Shown in pieces: positions 1 through 6,691 of a stretch of DNA of 13,722 nt. Each line of letters opens with the position of its first letter. Position 1 is the stretch's first letter. The notes under the pieces are model-generated. The model was not told where the DNA came from. It ran no database searches and saw nothing but the letters and a program-made list of their open reading frames with translations. This DNA comes from an uncultured Bacillota bacterium (GTDB taxonomy: Bacteria; Bacillota; Clostridia; Christensenellales; UBA1242). The DNA lies in NCBI GenBank assembly GCA_947088415.1, contig CAMUGK010000016.1, forward strand, positions 1 through 13,722. Reading direction: 5' to 3'. The position numbers and the translations under genes are program-made.

Positions 1-54
1 GGGAAATCGCAAGTCCCCCGACGCTTTTGCTTACTTTTCACGCTGAAAAGTAAG
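1..54. repeat. Palindromic intergenic repeat, copy 1 (cut by window edge)
   Basis: The segment holds an 11-bp perfect stem (30-40 with 44-54, 3-nt loop) preceded by a partial GGGA...TCCC hairpin. It aligns closely along its whole length with 5951-6004: both run GGGAAATCG, AAGTCCCCC, CTTTTG, TTACTTTTC, then GAAAAGTAA, with changes mainly in the loops. It begins 2 nt beyond the tsf stop codon. The stem has no T-run after it on the minus strand, so it is not a classical terminator. It may still protect or end the rpsB-tsf transcript. Confidence 0.75.
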
Positions 55-56
55 AC

Positions 57-710
57 TTATTTGCCAGCCATTTGTTTTGCAACTTCTTCGGCAAGGTTGT
101 CTTGACGTTTTTCAAGACCTTCACCAAGAACGAAACGAGCAAAACGACGAACTGAAATTTTTTCTCCAATAACGATTGTTTGTTCTTCAATGTATTGACG
201 AATTGATTTGCTTGAATCTTTAACATAAGCTTGTTCTAACAAACAAACTTCTTGATAGAATTTTTTAACTCTACCTTCAATCATTTTTTCAACGATTTGA
301 GCAGGTTTGCCTTCATTAAGTGCTTGAGCACGAAGAATTTCTTTTTCTGCTTCAACTTCTGCAAGTGGAACTTCTTCAATTGTTACATATTTAGGTGCAG
401 CAGCAGCAATTTGCATTGCAACATCTCTTGCAATTTGTTGGAAAGCATCTGTTTTTGCAACGAAGTCTGTTTCACAATTAATTTCAACAAGAACACCAAT
501 CTTGCCACCCATGTGAATATAAGAAGCAACAACGCCTTCAGATGCAATACGAGATTGTTTTTTTGCAGCATTAGCAATGCCCTTTTCTCTAAGCCAAATA
601 ATAGCCTTTTCAAAGTCTCCATCACATTCAGTGAGTGCTTTTTTGCAGTCCATCATTCCTGCACCAGTGCGTGCACGAAGTTCTGCAACATCTTTTGCTG
701 TAAATGCCAT
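57..710 (-). CDS. tsf: Elongation factor Ts (short form)
   Basis: EF-Ts is the cytoplasmic nucleotide exchange factor that releases GDP from EF-Tu during translation. The 217-residue protein opens with the UBA-like N-terminal domain ([13 protein letters not shown], residues 14-26). The diagnostic TDFVAK motif is at 81-86 in the core domain. At 217 residues it is shorter than the ~290-residue forms of many bacteria and matches the reduced form with a single core subdomain known from Thermus and several Bacillota. The start is set by an AAGGAG ribosome binding site upstream of the ATG. It follows rpsB by 21 nt, the conserved rpsB-tsf order, and probably shares its transcript. No pyrH or frr is visible before the window edge; a palindromic repeat follows at once. 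Confidence 0.97.
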   Translation of the reverse strand: MAFTAKDVAELRARTGAGMMDCKKALTECDGDFEKAIIWLREKGIANAAKKQSRIASEGVVASYIHMGGKIGVLVEINCETDFVAKTDAFQQIARDVAMQIAAAAPKYVTIEEVPLAEVEAEKEILRAQALNEGKPAQIVEKMIEGRVKKFYQEVCLLEQAYVKDSSKSIRQYIEEQTIVIGEKISVRRFARFVLGEGLEKRQDNLAEEVAKQMAGK

Positions 711-731
711 AATTTTATTCTCCTTAACTTA

Positions 732-1598
732 TTATTTTGTTTGTTGTGGTTTTTCTTCTTGAGTTTTAACTTCTTTTTTAACAGCAGGTTTCTTTCTAGC
801 AGGTTTTTTCTTTTCTTGCTCACCTTCTGCCATTTCAAGATTAGGTTTAACTTCAATTAAAGCTTTTTCTAAATCTACAACTTCGTCTTCAGCATTTTCT
901 TCTTTCTTCATAGAAACGCCTTCTCTCGCTTCGATAACAGCATCAGCCATTGCGCCTGCAATAAGTTTTACTGAACGAATTGCATCGTCGTTTCCTGGAA
1001 TTACATAATCAATTCCGTCTGGATTGCCATTAGTGTCAACAAGACCAACCATTGGAATGCCAAGGTTAACACATTCTTTAACACAAATGTGTTCAATAGA
1101 TGGGTCAACAACGAAAACTGCACCTGGGAGTTCACGCATTTCTTTAATTCCGCCAAGATTTTTTTCAAGTTTATCTCTTTCTGCAATAAGAAGAGAAACT
1201 TCCTTTTTAGGCAATAATTCAAACTCGCCAACCTTTTCCATTTGGTTAAGTTTGTTAAGTCTTTCAATTCTTGACTTAATAGTTTTGAAGTTTGTAAGGC
1301 AACCACCAAGCCAACGAGTGTTTACAAAAAACATTCCGCATCTTTCGGCTTCTTCCTTAACTGCTTCTTGAGCTTGTTTTTTTGTTCCTACAAACAAAAT
1401 GTTTTTTCCGCTTGCTGCAACATCACGAACAAATGTATACGCTTTGTCAACTTGAGCAGAAGTATCTTCTAGATTGATGATATGAATATCATTTCTTGCA
1501 GTGAAAATGAATTTTTTCATCTTAGGGTTCCACTTTCTTGTTTGGTGACCGAAGTGAACGCCAGCTTCTAGAAGTTGTTTCATTGAAATAACTGACAT
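732..1598 (-). CDS. rpsB: 30S ribosomal protein S2 with charged C-terminal tail
   Basis: S2 is a structural protein of the small ribosomal subunit. The family signatures are clear: [15 protein letters not shown] at residues 13-27, [12 protein letters not shown] at 93-104, and [17 protein letters not shown] at 193-209. The conserved fold ends near residue 230. Residues 230-288 form an added tail, acidic first ([16 protein letters not shown]) and then rich in Lys, Pro and Gln. The protein is therefore 288 residues against roughly 240-260 for typical bacterial S2. An AAAAGGAGG ribosome binding site sits just upstream of the ATG. It is the first gene of an rpsB-tsf operon with a strong promoter about 180 nt upstream and a structured leader. 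Confidence 0.97.
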   Translation of the reverse strand: MSVISMKQLLEAGVHFGHQTRKWNPKMKKFIFTARNDIHIINLEDTSAQVDKAYTFVRDVAASGKNILFVGTKKQAQEAVKEEAERCGMFFVNTRWLGGCLTNFKTIKSRIERLNKLNQMEKVGEFELLPKKEVSLLIAERDKLEKNLGGIKEMRELPGAVFVVDPSIEHICVKECVNLGIPMVGLVDTNGNPDGIDYVIPGNDDAIRSVKLIAGAMADAVIEAREGVSMKKEENAEDEVVDLEKALIEVKPNLEMAEGEQEKKKPARKKPAVKKEVKTQEEKPQQTK

Positions 1599-1769
1599 AA
1601 ATTTTTCCTCCTTTTGTTTTTGTCCTTCCCCATAGTTTTCAAGGCTCTACAACCCACCCCAAGGTGTGTTACACACGCTTTTTGCTTCGAAAAAGTATAG
1701 TTTAAAATTTCGAAACGTCTTAGGCAACAGATTGTAAATTTTCTATGAGTGCATATTTGTCTCAATGAC
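1599..1769 (-). promoter_or_regulatory. rpsB 5' leader with hairpins (possible S2 leader)
   Basis: About 170 nt lie between the predicted transcription start and rpsB. Visible structures are a CTTTTT/AAAAAG stem (1678-1683 with 1690-1695), a GTGTG/CACAC stem (1664-1668 with 1672-1676), and an overlapping alternative (1652-1658 with 1663-1669, one mismatch). The last two use the same bases and cannot form together. Many ribosomal operons are controlled by the encoded protein binding its own leader. Such control here is inference; I do not recognise a described S2-leader consensus. Confidence 0.4.
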
Positions 1770-1775
1770 TAGCGT

Positions 1776-1805
1776 AGTATAGCATAAGATTTGAAAGTTT
1801 GTCAA
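1776..1805 (-). promoter_or_regulatory. Sigma-A-type promoter of rpsB-tsf
   Basis: On the minus strand there is a perfect -35 TTGACA (1800-1805), an 18-nt spacer and a -10 TATACT (1776-1781) preceded by TGC, an extended -10. The predicted start is near 1769. Its position and strength suit a ribosomal protein operon. Confidence 0.85.
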
Positions 1806-1817
1806 GTAATTTTTAAC

Positions 1818-1840
1818 AAAAAACCACGTTATACACGTGG
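1818..1840 (-). terminator. Rho-independent terminator of the beta-helix gene
   Basis: On the minus strand the stem CCACGT (1835-1840) pairs with ACGTGG (1824-1829) around a 5-nt loop, followed by six T (1818-1823). It lies 26 nt past the stop codon at 1866. A second T-rich run follows the stem on the plus strand (1841-1852), so it could work both ways. The rpsB -35 box begins only 12 nt further on. Confidence 0.85.
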
Positions 1841-1865
1841 ATTTTTATTTTTACATTATAATACA

Positions 1866-2519
1866 TTATTTATTTTCATTTTCTATATATGAATAGTTTC
1901 TCAAATTGATTGCTTCACAACCTTTTTTGAGTGTTGTAATAAGTTTTGAGCTTTCAATTCTTGAATTTGTAAGGCTGTAACCAACAGCAGATTTAATTGT
2001 AGAGTTTGTAACTAATGAATTACCTAAAATTTCTGTAGAAGCAATTTTAGAATCGGCAATTGTTACTGCATCACTAGTATTTTCAACACATTCTCCAATA
2101 ACTGCTTGTTTATCTATTGTTGAGTTGATAACAACGCCTGTTTTTTCAACTTTAGAATTGTTAACCATACTTTTAATAACTTCGCCACAAACCAAACTTC
2201 CTGTAACTTGTGAATTGATGATTTGTGCTTGATTTTCTACAATAGATGTAACAATCAAAGAATTAGATACAAAAGCATCATCAGCAATAGTTGAAGCACG
2301 AACAACAACAGAATCTTCAGCAATCCAGCATTTCCCTTCTTGGCTGAGAACGCTATCTTTGTCAATGTATCCACCTTTTGTGCCTTTTTTAATAAGATTG
2401 CCATTAACATCATAAAAATCTTTTAAAGCAATAATTCCATAAACCGTTACTTGATTTTTGTTTGGAATATCAACAATTTTATTTTCATTTTCCAAAATCA
2501 TATATTTTTGTTTACTCAT
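1866..2519 (-). CDS. YdcK-like beta-helix (hexapeptide-type repeat) protein
   Basis: The 217-residue protein has an N-terminal segment with the pattern KKGTKGGYIDKDSVLSQEG (residues 45-62), followed by CWIAEDSVVV. This resembles the YdcK-like acyltransferase-fold proteins often found in phages and gut bacteria (known pattern: KGGWIES..NLSxEGxCWVxDNAxV). Residues about 65-195 are short Ile/Val-rich turns (NSLIVTSIV, NSTIDKQAV, DSKIASTEI, NSTIKSAV) typical of a left-handed parallel beta-helix. No catalytic residue or substrate can be assigned. The start is the ATG at 2519, which has an AAAGGAG site 7 nt upstream. An in-frame TTG at 2537 overlaps that site and is not used. It is a single-gene unit with its own promoter and terminator. 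Confidence 0.75.
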   Translation of the reverse strand: MSKQKYMILENENKIVDIPNKNQVTVYGIIALKDFYDVNGNLIKKGTKGGYIDKDSVLSQEGKCWIAEDSVVVRASTIADDAFVSNSLIVTSIVENQAQIINSQVTGSLVCGEVIKSMVNNSKVEKTGVVINSTIDKQAVIGECVENTSDAVTIADSKIASTEILGNSLVTNSTIKSAVGYSLTNSRIESSKLITTLKKGCEAINLRNYSYIENENK

Positions 2520-2545
2520 TTGTATTCTCCTTTTCAATTAATTAA

Positions 2546-2574
2546 ATTTTAACACAAAAATATGTCATTGTCAA
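2546..2574 (-). promoter_or_regulatory. Promoter of the beta-helix gene
   Basis: On the minus strand a perfect -35 TTGACA (2569-2574), a 17-nt spacer and a -10 TAAAAT (2546-2551) lie 27 nt before the start codon at 2519. Confidence 0.8.
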
Positions 2575-2609
2575 TATAGAAATTAAAAAAATATGAAAAA
2601 TTTTTATAT

Positions 2610-2639
2610 AAAAAAAGATGTTAATATAAACATCTTTTT
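2610..2639 (-). terminator. Rho-independent terminator of secD-secF
   Basis: An 11-bp perfect stem (2612-2622 with 2629-2639, 6-nt loop) overlaps the secF stop codon and ends in a run of seven T on the minus strand. It closes the secDF unit. Confidence 0.85.
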
Positions 2640-3735
2640 AATTTGTTTTTGAAACCACTTTTTTCTTTTCAGCCTTCTTTTTTCTTGGTCTATAAGCTAT
2701 TGCCCAAAGTCCTGATGTCAAGAACACTGAAGAATAGAAACCTGCACCAATACCAAAGATAATTGGAAGAGCGAAAACGCGAATATCATAAACACCTATG
2801 ATTGCAACAAGAGCAATTGTTACAAGTGTTGTAAGAGTTGTATAAACCGAACGTGTCATAGTTTCTTTAACCGAAGCATTAGCGATATCGACATTATTAT
2901 TTGCAATTTCGCCAAGCGAGTTTGATTTAATATCAAAGCGTCCATTCTTGCGATTTTCTCGAATTCTATCAAAGATAATGATAGTGTTATTAATCGAGTA
3001 CCCTAAAATTGTAACAAGTGCTGCAACAAATGAAGCATTAATTTCAATTCGGCAGATAAGTACAAGAGCTGTTGTAATTGCAAGGTCATGGAATAATGCG
3101 AGAATTGCAGCAAGGCCAGAAGTGAATTCAAATCTAAAGCCAACATAGATAAGAATTAATGCCATTGCAACAAGCATTGCAATAAAGCAGTTCATTAAAA
3201 GTTCACTTGTTGCAGTTGCTGTTATTGTTGAAACAGTTACTGTATCATCATAATTATGTGAGCCTTGATTGATGTAACCAAATTTTTCACGAATAATATT
3301 TTTGATTGAATTTTGATGTTCATTATCTCCATTAAGGTCTTGATATTGAACTTCGATACAATCCCCTAATTCACTGGTTGATGTTCTTGAAACTTTAATT
3401 TCAAAATCATGCAAATCTAAATTATTCTTTTTGGCATAATCATTTAAAACTTCTTGAATTGCAGATTGCATTTTATTAAAATCATCTTGCTTTGACAAGT
3501 CGTAACTTTGAGAATTTTCAATACGGCCATCAGAATTGGCAAAAACTCTTAAAGTAGAGCCACCTGTAAAATCTATTCCAAGATTAAAACCAACGGTGCA
3601 AAGAAGAATAATTCCAACAAGAATTAAAATTGCAGGTGCAATCAAAAACCATTTCAGTTTTTTGCAATAATTAAATTTTGAATTTAAAATTGTTTTATCT
3701 AATGAAAATCTAGGTTTTTTACTTAAGGTTTTCAT
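2638..3735 (-). CDS. secF: Protein translocase subunit SecF
   Basis: SecF is an inner-membrane RND-superfamily partner of SecD. Together they use the proton gradient to pull exported proteins through SecYEG. The 365-residue protein has TM1 at about 29-49, the GIDFTGGS motif at 53-60, a periplasmic-type domain at about 70-175, and five further TM helices from about 180 to 347. The TM4 signature reads GYSINNTIIIFDRIREN (245-261). The usual motif is GYSIND; here the codons are AAT AAC, so Asn250 replaces the Asp. The Arg of the next conserved segment (TMTRSVYTTLTTL, R295) is present. The C-terminus is Lys-rich (RKKKAEKKK). It starts 2 nt after the secD stop, with its GGGGGTG ribosome binding site inside the end of secD, so the two are translationally linked. 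Confidence 0.96.
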   Translation of the reverse strand: MKTLSKKPRFSLDKTILNSKFNYCKKLKWFLIAPAILILVGIILLCTVGFNLGIDFTGGSTLRVFANSDGRIENSQSYDLSKQDDFNKMQSAIQEVLNDYAKKNNLDLHDFEIKVSRTSTSELGDCIEVQYQDLNGDNEHQNSIKNIIREKFGYINQGSHNYDDTVTVSTITATATSELLMNCFIAMLVAMALILIYVGFRFEFTSGLAAILALFHDLAITTALVLICRIEINASFVAALVTILGYSINNTIIIFDRIRENRKNGRFDIKSNSLGEIANNNVDIANASVKETMTRSVYTTLTTLVTIALVAIIGVYDIRVFALPIIFGIGAGFYSSVFLTSGLWAIAYRPRKKKAEKKKVVSKTN

Positions 3736-3737
3736 GT

Positions 3738-5165
3738 TTATTCACCCCCTTTTGTAGAAGTGAAATCGAAAGGAACTGCCTTTTCTTTTTCTTCAACTTT
3801 TTCTTCTTGAATTTCAACAACACCCTTTTCTCTGTAAAGACGAAGTTTTTTAGGTTTTGTGCTGTTGAGTGGAAGGTAAGATTTAACAAAGAATCTTGTC
3901 ACAACAAGACTTGTGAACATTGAAAGTAAAATACCAAGAAGCAAAGTAATTGCAAAGCCTTTGATTGAAGCAGTGCCTAAGATATACAAAATGATAGATG
4001 TGATAACAGTTGTGATATTAGAGTCAAAGATAGGCCAGAATGCACGTTTAAAACCGCTTTTAACTGCAAGAGGAATTTTCTTGCCTGAAGCATATTCTTC
4101 CTTTATTCTTTCAAAAATGATAACATTGCCATCTACAGCCATACCAAGACTTAAGATAATGCCCGCAATACCTGGCAAAGTAAGTTGAATGAATGGAATG
4201 GCTTGAAGGAAGAATAACATTAAAATCATATAAACAATGAGTGCAAAATCGGCAAGAAGTCCAAAATCGCCATATCTAAGCCACATAATAAACATTATTA
4301 TAACCAAAGCAACAACACCAGCAATTATGCCATAGAAAAGAGCATTTTTACCAAGAGTTGCCGAAATTACACTGTTTTCAATAAGTGAAAGTTCAACTTG
4401 GAAAGTTCCACTCATAATGCTGTAAGCATATTCTTTTGCAGACTCAAGGTTGTCAATATCTTCACCAGAGATAAATGTTGAGCCACCTGTTATTGTGCTT
4501 TCACAAGTAACTTGTCCAAAAGAATAAGCTGACGTAATATTTCCATCTTCATCATTGCCAAGATAAACATATATTTTTTTATCGCCTTGACTTGCTTTTT
4601 CTGTTAATTTTTTAAATGCTTCTCCGCCTTCATTTGTAAATTGAACTGAAACTCCATAGGTATCTTTTCCGTCTTGGTTTTGCATTGAAACATTAACTTT
4701 ATCAATTTGAAAACCAGTAACAATTTCACCATCTGCAAAGGCTGAAATTGGGGTTGGCTCTTTAACTTCATTCAAAGTCATATACAAAGTTTTTGGACGT
4801 GTTAAAGCACCAAGCACTTCGCTTGGGTCTGAAACATTTGGAACTTCAATTCTTATTCTATTTCCGTTTTCTCTGACAACTTTAGCTTCGGCAAAGCCTT
4901 CGCTAAACAAAACACTTTCAAGTCTTTCCTTTGTTGCATCAACAGCACTTGTTATATCACTATTGTTTGAATTTTTTGCAGGTGTGCAATCATAAACAAC
5001 TGCCACACCACCCGAAAGGTCAAGACCGAGTTGAATAGAGCCAGCAAAACCATGATAAGTTGAATTTGTGAATGGAATATCAAAAGGACAAACTGCCAAT
5101 AAAAGACCAATCAAAACAACGATTGCTAGCCAAACAAATCTAATTCTTGCTCTTTTTTTACTCAT
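3738..5165 (-). CDS. secD: Protein translocase subunit SecD
   Basis: SecD is the larger half of the SecDF proton-driven export motor in the cytoplasmic membrane. The 475-residue protein has TM1 at about 10-27, LGLDLSGG at 46-53, a P1 head region (ATKERLESVLFSEGF onward) at about 75-265, and five C-terminal TM helices from about 276 to 428. The TM4 motif GMAVDGNVIIFERI (341-354) keeps Asp345, the equivalent of the proton-relay Asp of SecD. The P1 region is smaller than in E. coli SecD (615 residues), as is usual in Bacillota. The last 45 residues are a charged cytoplasmic tail. The start is supported by an AAGGGGAAG ribosome binding site. SecD and SecF are separate genes here, unlike the fused SecDF of Bacillus subtilis. 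Confidence 0.96.
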   Translation of the reverse strand: MSKKRARIRFVWLAIVVLIGLLLAVCPFDIPFTNSTYHGFAGSIQLGLDLSGGVAVVYDCTPAKNSNNSDITSAVDATKERLESVLFSEGFAEAKVVRENGNRIRIEVPNVSDPSEVLGALTRPKTLYMTLNEVKEPTPISAFADGEIVTGFQIDKVNVSMQNQDGKDTYGVSVQFTNEGGEAFKKLTEKASQGDKKIYVYLGNDEDGNITSAYSFGQVTCESTITGGSTFISGEDIDNLESAKEYAYSIMSGTFQVELSLIENSVISATLGKNALFYGIIAGVVALVIIMFIMWLRYGDFGLLADFALIVYMILMLFFLQAIPFIQLTLPGIAGIILSLGMAVDGNVIIFERIKEEYASGKKIPLAVKSGFKRAFWPIFDSNITTVITSIILYILGTASIKGFAITLLLGILLSMFTSLVVTRFFVKSYLPLNSTKPKKLRLYREKGVVEIQEEKVEEKEKAVPFDFTSTKGGE

Positions 5166-5253
5166 TAAAACTTCCCCTTAAAACTCGACTAGTTTAAAAT
5201 TTAAAAACGCCTTAATTTAAATTTGGCAAATTTTTAACTTTTCTTTCTTGTCT

Positions 5254-5282
5254 ATTATAGTTTATAAAAGGAAAACTGTCAA
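5254..5282 (-). promoter_or_regulatory. Promoter of secD-secF
   Basis: On the minus strand a perfect -35 TTGACA (5277-5282), a 17-nt spacer and a perfect -10 TATAAT (5254-5259). It starts 13 nt after the stop of the upstream membrane-protein gene, with no terminator between. secDF can therefore be read both from here and by read-through. Confidence 0.9.
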
Positions 5283-5295
5283 TTAATTTTTTAAA

Positions 5296-5724
5296 TTATA
5301 CCGAACTTTTTTTGATATTAACCGAAATTATGCCACAAATTCCACCGATAATAGAGCCAAAAGCCATATCGATAAGAAGAGAAATATCAAAAACAAAATG
5401 TCCAGCTAAAATTGAAAAAACTAGGAATGCAAAGATTGTGTAAATTAAACCAATCAAAAGTCCACTTACAAGACCGATTTCCTTTTGTTTTTTTAAGGCA
5501 ATAAATACACCCAAAAATATGCTTACACCTTTAATAACTTGATTGATTGGTGTGATAACACTTTCTGAAATGTTGGTAAATTTTAATATAAAAGCAAAGA
5601 TTAAAATGCCAACAAGTGAAAAAGAAAGTGCAATTAATGTTCCTTTAACAATATTAAGCCAAAAATTGTTGCCTGATTTTTCACTTTTTTCTCTTTTTTT
5701 GAGTTTTAATTTGCCTAATTTCAT
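5296..5724 (-). CDS. TIGR04086/YrzE-type four-helix membrane protein
   Basis: The 142-residue protein begins with a basic cytoplasmic segment (residues 1-20, ten Lys/Arg) and has four predicted TM helices at about 24-48, 59-77, 85-108 and 112-136. The pattern fits the TIGR04086 family, which includes B. subtilis YrzE: an ISES-type loop after TM1, a short basic loop (ALKKQKEIG) between TM2 and TM3, and a Gly-rich final helix (GSIIGGICGIISVN). The family has no known function and is often found between yajC and secDF, exactly as here, so a link to Sec export or membrane protein handling is plausible but unproven. An AAGGGGGC ribosome binding site supports the start. I found no convincing -35/-10 pair upstream; only a weak TATAAA at about 25 nt. 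Confidence 0.8.
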   Translation of the reverse strand: MKLGKLKLKKREKSEKSGNNFWLNIVKGTLIALSFSLVGILIFAFILKFTNISESVITPINQVIKGVSIFLGVFIALKKQKEIGLVSGLLIGLIYTIFAFLVFSILAGHFVFDISLLIDMAFGSIIGGICGIISVNIKKSSV

Positions 5725-5827
5725 GATTGCCCCCTTAAAGCGAATTTATACTTTAATTTATGAGAGAAAGATAAAATTAAGAACAGTCAATGGCTGAATT
5801 TTTCGTTTTTAATGTCTAAGGGCTTAA

Positions 5828-5866
5828 GATCCTTCGACTGCGACTACGTCTCCGCTCAGGATGACA
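5828..5866. repeat. Dispersed CTTCGAC...CTCAGGATGAC repeat, copy A
   Basis: The core reads ATCCTTCGACTGCGAC, then TACGTCTCCGCTCAGGATGACA. ATCCT/AGGAT and GCG/CGC can pair, giving an imperfect hairpin. Related copies lie at 10897-10936, 10981-11005 and, inverted, 10944-10970. This type of short extragenic palindrome is common in gut bacterial genomes. Confidence 0.7.
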
Positions 5867-5913
5867 TACAAATAACAAACTTAAAAGCGTTGAAGTTTTT
5901 AAACCATATTTTG

Positions 5914-6037
5914 CTTACTTTTCTAAAGTAAGTCGTTTGAGGGGGTGTGGGGGAAATCGAAAGTCCCCCACGTCTTTTGTTACTTTTCTAGCATAGAAAA
6001 GTAAAGAATATTTCTGCTTTCTTTTCATATTGAAAAG
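5914..6037. repeat. Palindromic intergenic repeat, copy 2 (four stem-loops)
   Basis: Four hairpins follow one another: CTTACTTT/AAAGTAAG (5914-5921 with 5925-5932), GTGGGGGA/TCCCCCAC (5947-5954 with 5964-5971), TTACTTTTCTA/TAGAAAAGTAA (5980-5990 with 5994-6004) and CTTTTCA/TGAAAAG (6021-6027 with 6031-6037). The middle part is the same element as 1-54. With copy A (5828-5866) it fills most of the 339-nt gap between yajC and the TIGR04086 gene; I see no gene in that gap. Confidence 0.8.
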
Positions 6038-6038
6038 T

Positions 6039-6065
6039 AAAAAAAGATATGAAACTCATATCTTT
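6039..6065 (-). terminator. Rho-independent terminator of yajC
   Basis: On the minus strand AAAGATATG (6057-6065) and CATATCTTT (6043-6051) form a 9-bp stem with a 5-nt loop. The stem runs into seven T (6039-6045). It overlaps the yajC stop codon. The same stem sequence is used at 11050-11075. Confidence 0.85.
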
Positions 6066-6552
6066 ATCTTTTTTTCTTTTTGCCAGAAATTTGTGCTTCT
6101 ACATCTGATTTAGAAGTATCTTCTGTTATTGCTTCGGCAACAACTTCTGGTTTAACTTCTTTTGCTGTAACAATTTCTTTGTTTTCGTCTTTAACAACTT
6201 GAGATTTTTCTTCAACCTTGTTAGACTTTTCTTGTGGTTTTGGCTCTTCATCACGAAGAACTGTATAGATTGCATAAGCATCAACAGCCATATAACTTTT
6301 ATGATTGCCTGTGCCAGTTTCAATTGTTACAACTTTTTTGTCGCCTTCAAGATGTAAGTCTACAACTGTGCCATAAACTCCACTTGTTGTTAAAACTTTA
6401 TCTCCCCTTTTGAGCGAATTGGTTTGTTCTTGCAATTTTTTGTTTTCCTTTTTATTACGTGAAGAAATCAAAATTGGATATGCAATAACAAGTAGTGCAA
6501 TAAACACTATCAAAATGATTTGTGCTGTGTCAATAGCAAGTAATTGTGTCAT
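6064..6552 (-). CDS. yajC: Preprotein translocase accessory subunit YajC, long-tailed
   Basis: YajC is a small single-span membrane protein that associates with SecDF and SecYEG. The 162-residue protein has a TM helix at about 10-30, a basic stretch (SRNKKENKK, 31-39), and the conserved cytoplasmic domain LKRGDKVLTTSGVYGTVV at 47-64, extending to about residue 100. Residues 101-162 are a Glu/Lys/Val-rich low-complexity tail ending in KKKKR, so the protein is longer than the usual ~85-115 residues. The TAAGGAGG sequence serves both as stop codon of the upstream micropeptide gene and as yajC ribosome binding site. Repeats and a terminator separate yajC from the secDF unit, although the order yajC-yrzE-secDF is retained. 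Confidence 0.93.
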   Translation of the reverse strand: MTQLLAIDTAQIILIVFIALLVIAYPILISSRNKKENKKLQEQTNSLKRGDKVLTTSGVYGTVVDLHLEGDKKVVTIETGTGNHKSYMAVDAYAIYTVLRDEEPKPQEKSNKVEEKSQVVKDENKEIVTAKEVKPEVVAEAITEDTSKSDVEAQISGKKKKR

Positions 6553-6564
6553 AAATATTCCTCC

Positions 6565-6636
6565 TTATTTTTTGCCCATAAAAACGAACAGAAAGGCAAA
6601 AATTATTATAACAGGCAACATTATCCAACCGCTCAT
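6565..6636 (-). CDS. 23-residue membrane micropeptide upstream of yajC
   Basis: This short frame encodes 23 residues: MSGW, a hydrophobic stretch (IMLPVIIIFAFLFVFM, residues 5-20) long enough for one TM helix, then GKK. An AAGGAGAT ribosome binding site lies 8 nt before the ATG. The stop codon TAA is part of the yajC ribosome binding site (TAAGGAGG), and the gap to yajC is 12 nt. The spacing points to translational coupling. The Lys pair at the C-terminus predicts an N-out, C-in topology. The helix recalls the TM segment of YajC proteins, but I recognise no named family. A weak extended -10 (TGTTAATAT) with TTGGTT 18 nt upstream lies at 6652-6681, but its start would fall inside the ribosome binding site. 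The gene may therefore be read from thrS. Confidence 0.65.
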   Translation of the reverse strand: MSGWIMLPVIIIFAFLFVFMGKK

Positions 6637-6691
6637 TTTTATATCTCCTTTATATTAACATAAATTTATCTTTTTAACCAAGCAATTTAGC

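Noticed and set aside
30..54. Terminator of rpsB-tsf
   Set aside because: The stem is strong but no T-run follows on the minus strand; reported as a repeat.
252..860. Long plus-strand frame antisense to tsf and rpsB
   Set aside because: It is the complement of two certain genes, is full of Phe/Cys/Asn from AT-rich antisense codons and has no ribosome binding site.
1580..1765. A 61-codon minus-strand frame across the rpsB leader and start
   Set aside because: It overlaps the rpsB ribosome binding site and start, has no ribosome binding site of its own at 1765, and its composition (many Cys/His/Arg) is not protein-like for this genome.
2520..2537. Six extra N-terminal residues on the beta-helix protein from a TTG start
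   Set aside because: The codons cover the AAAGGAG site that serves the ATG at 2519.
5754..5795. Promoter for the TIGR04086 gene (TTGACT near 5785)
   Set aside because: No acceptable -10 stands 16-19 nt away; the nearby TATAAA lacks a -35.
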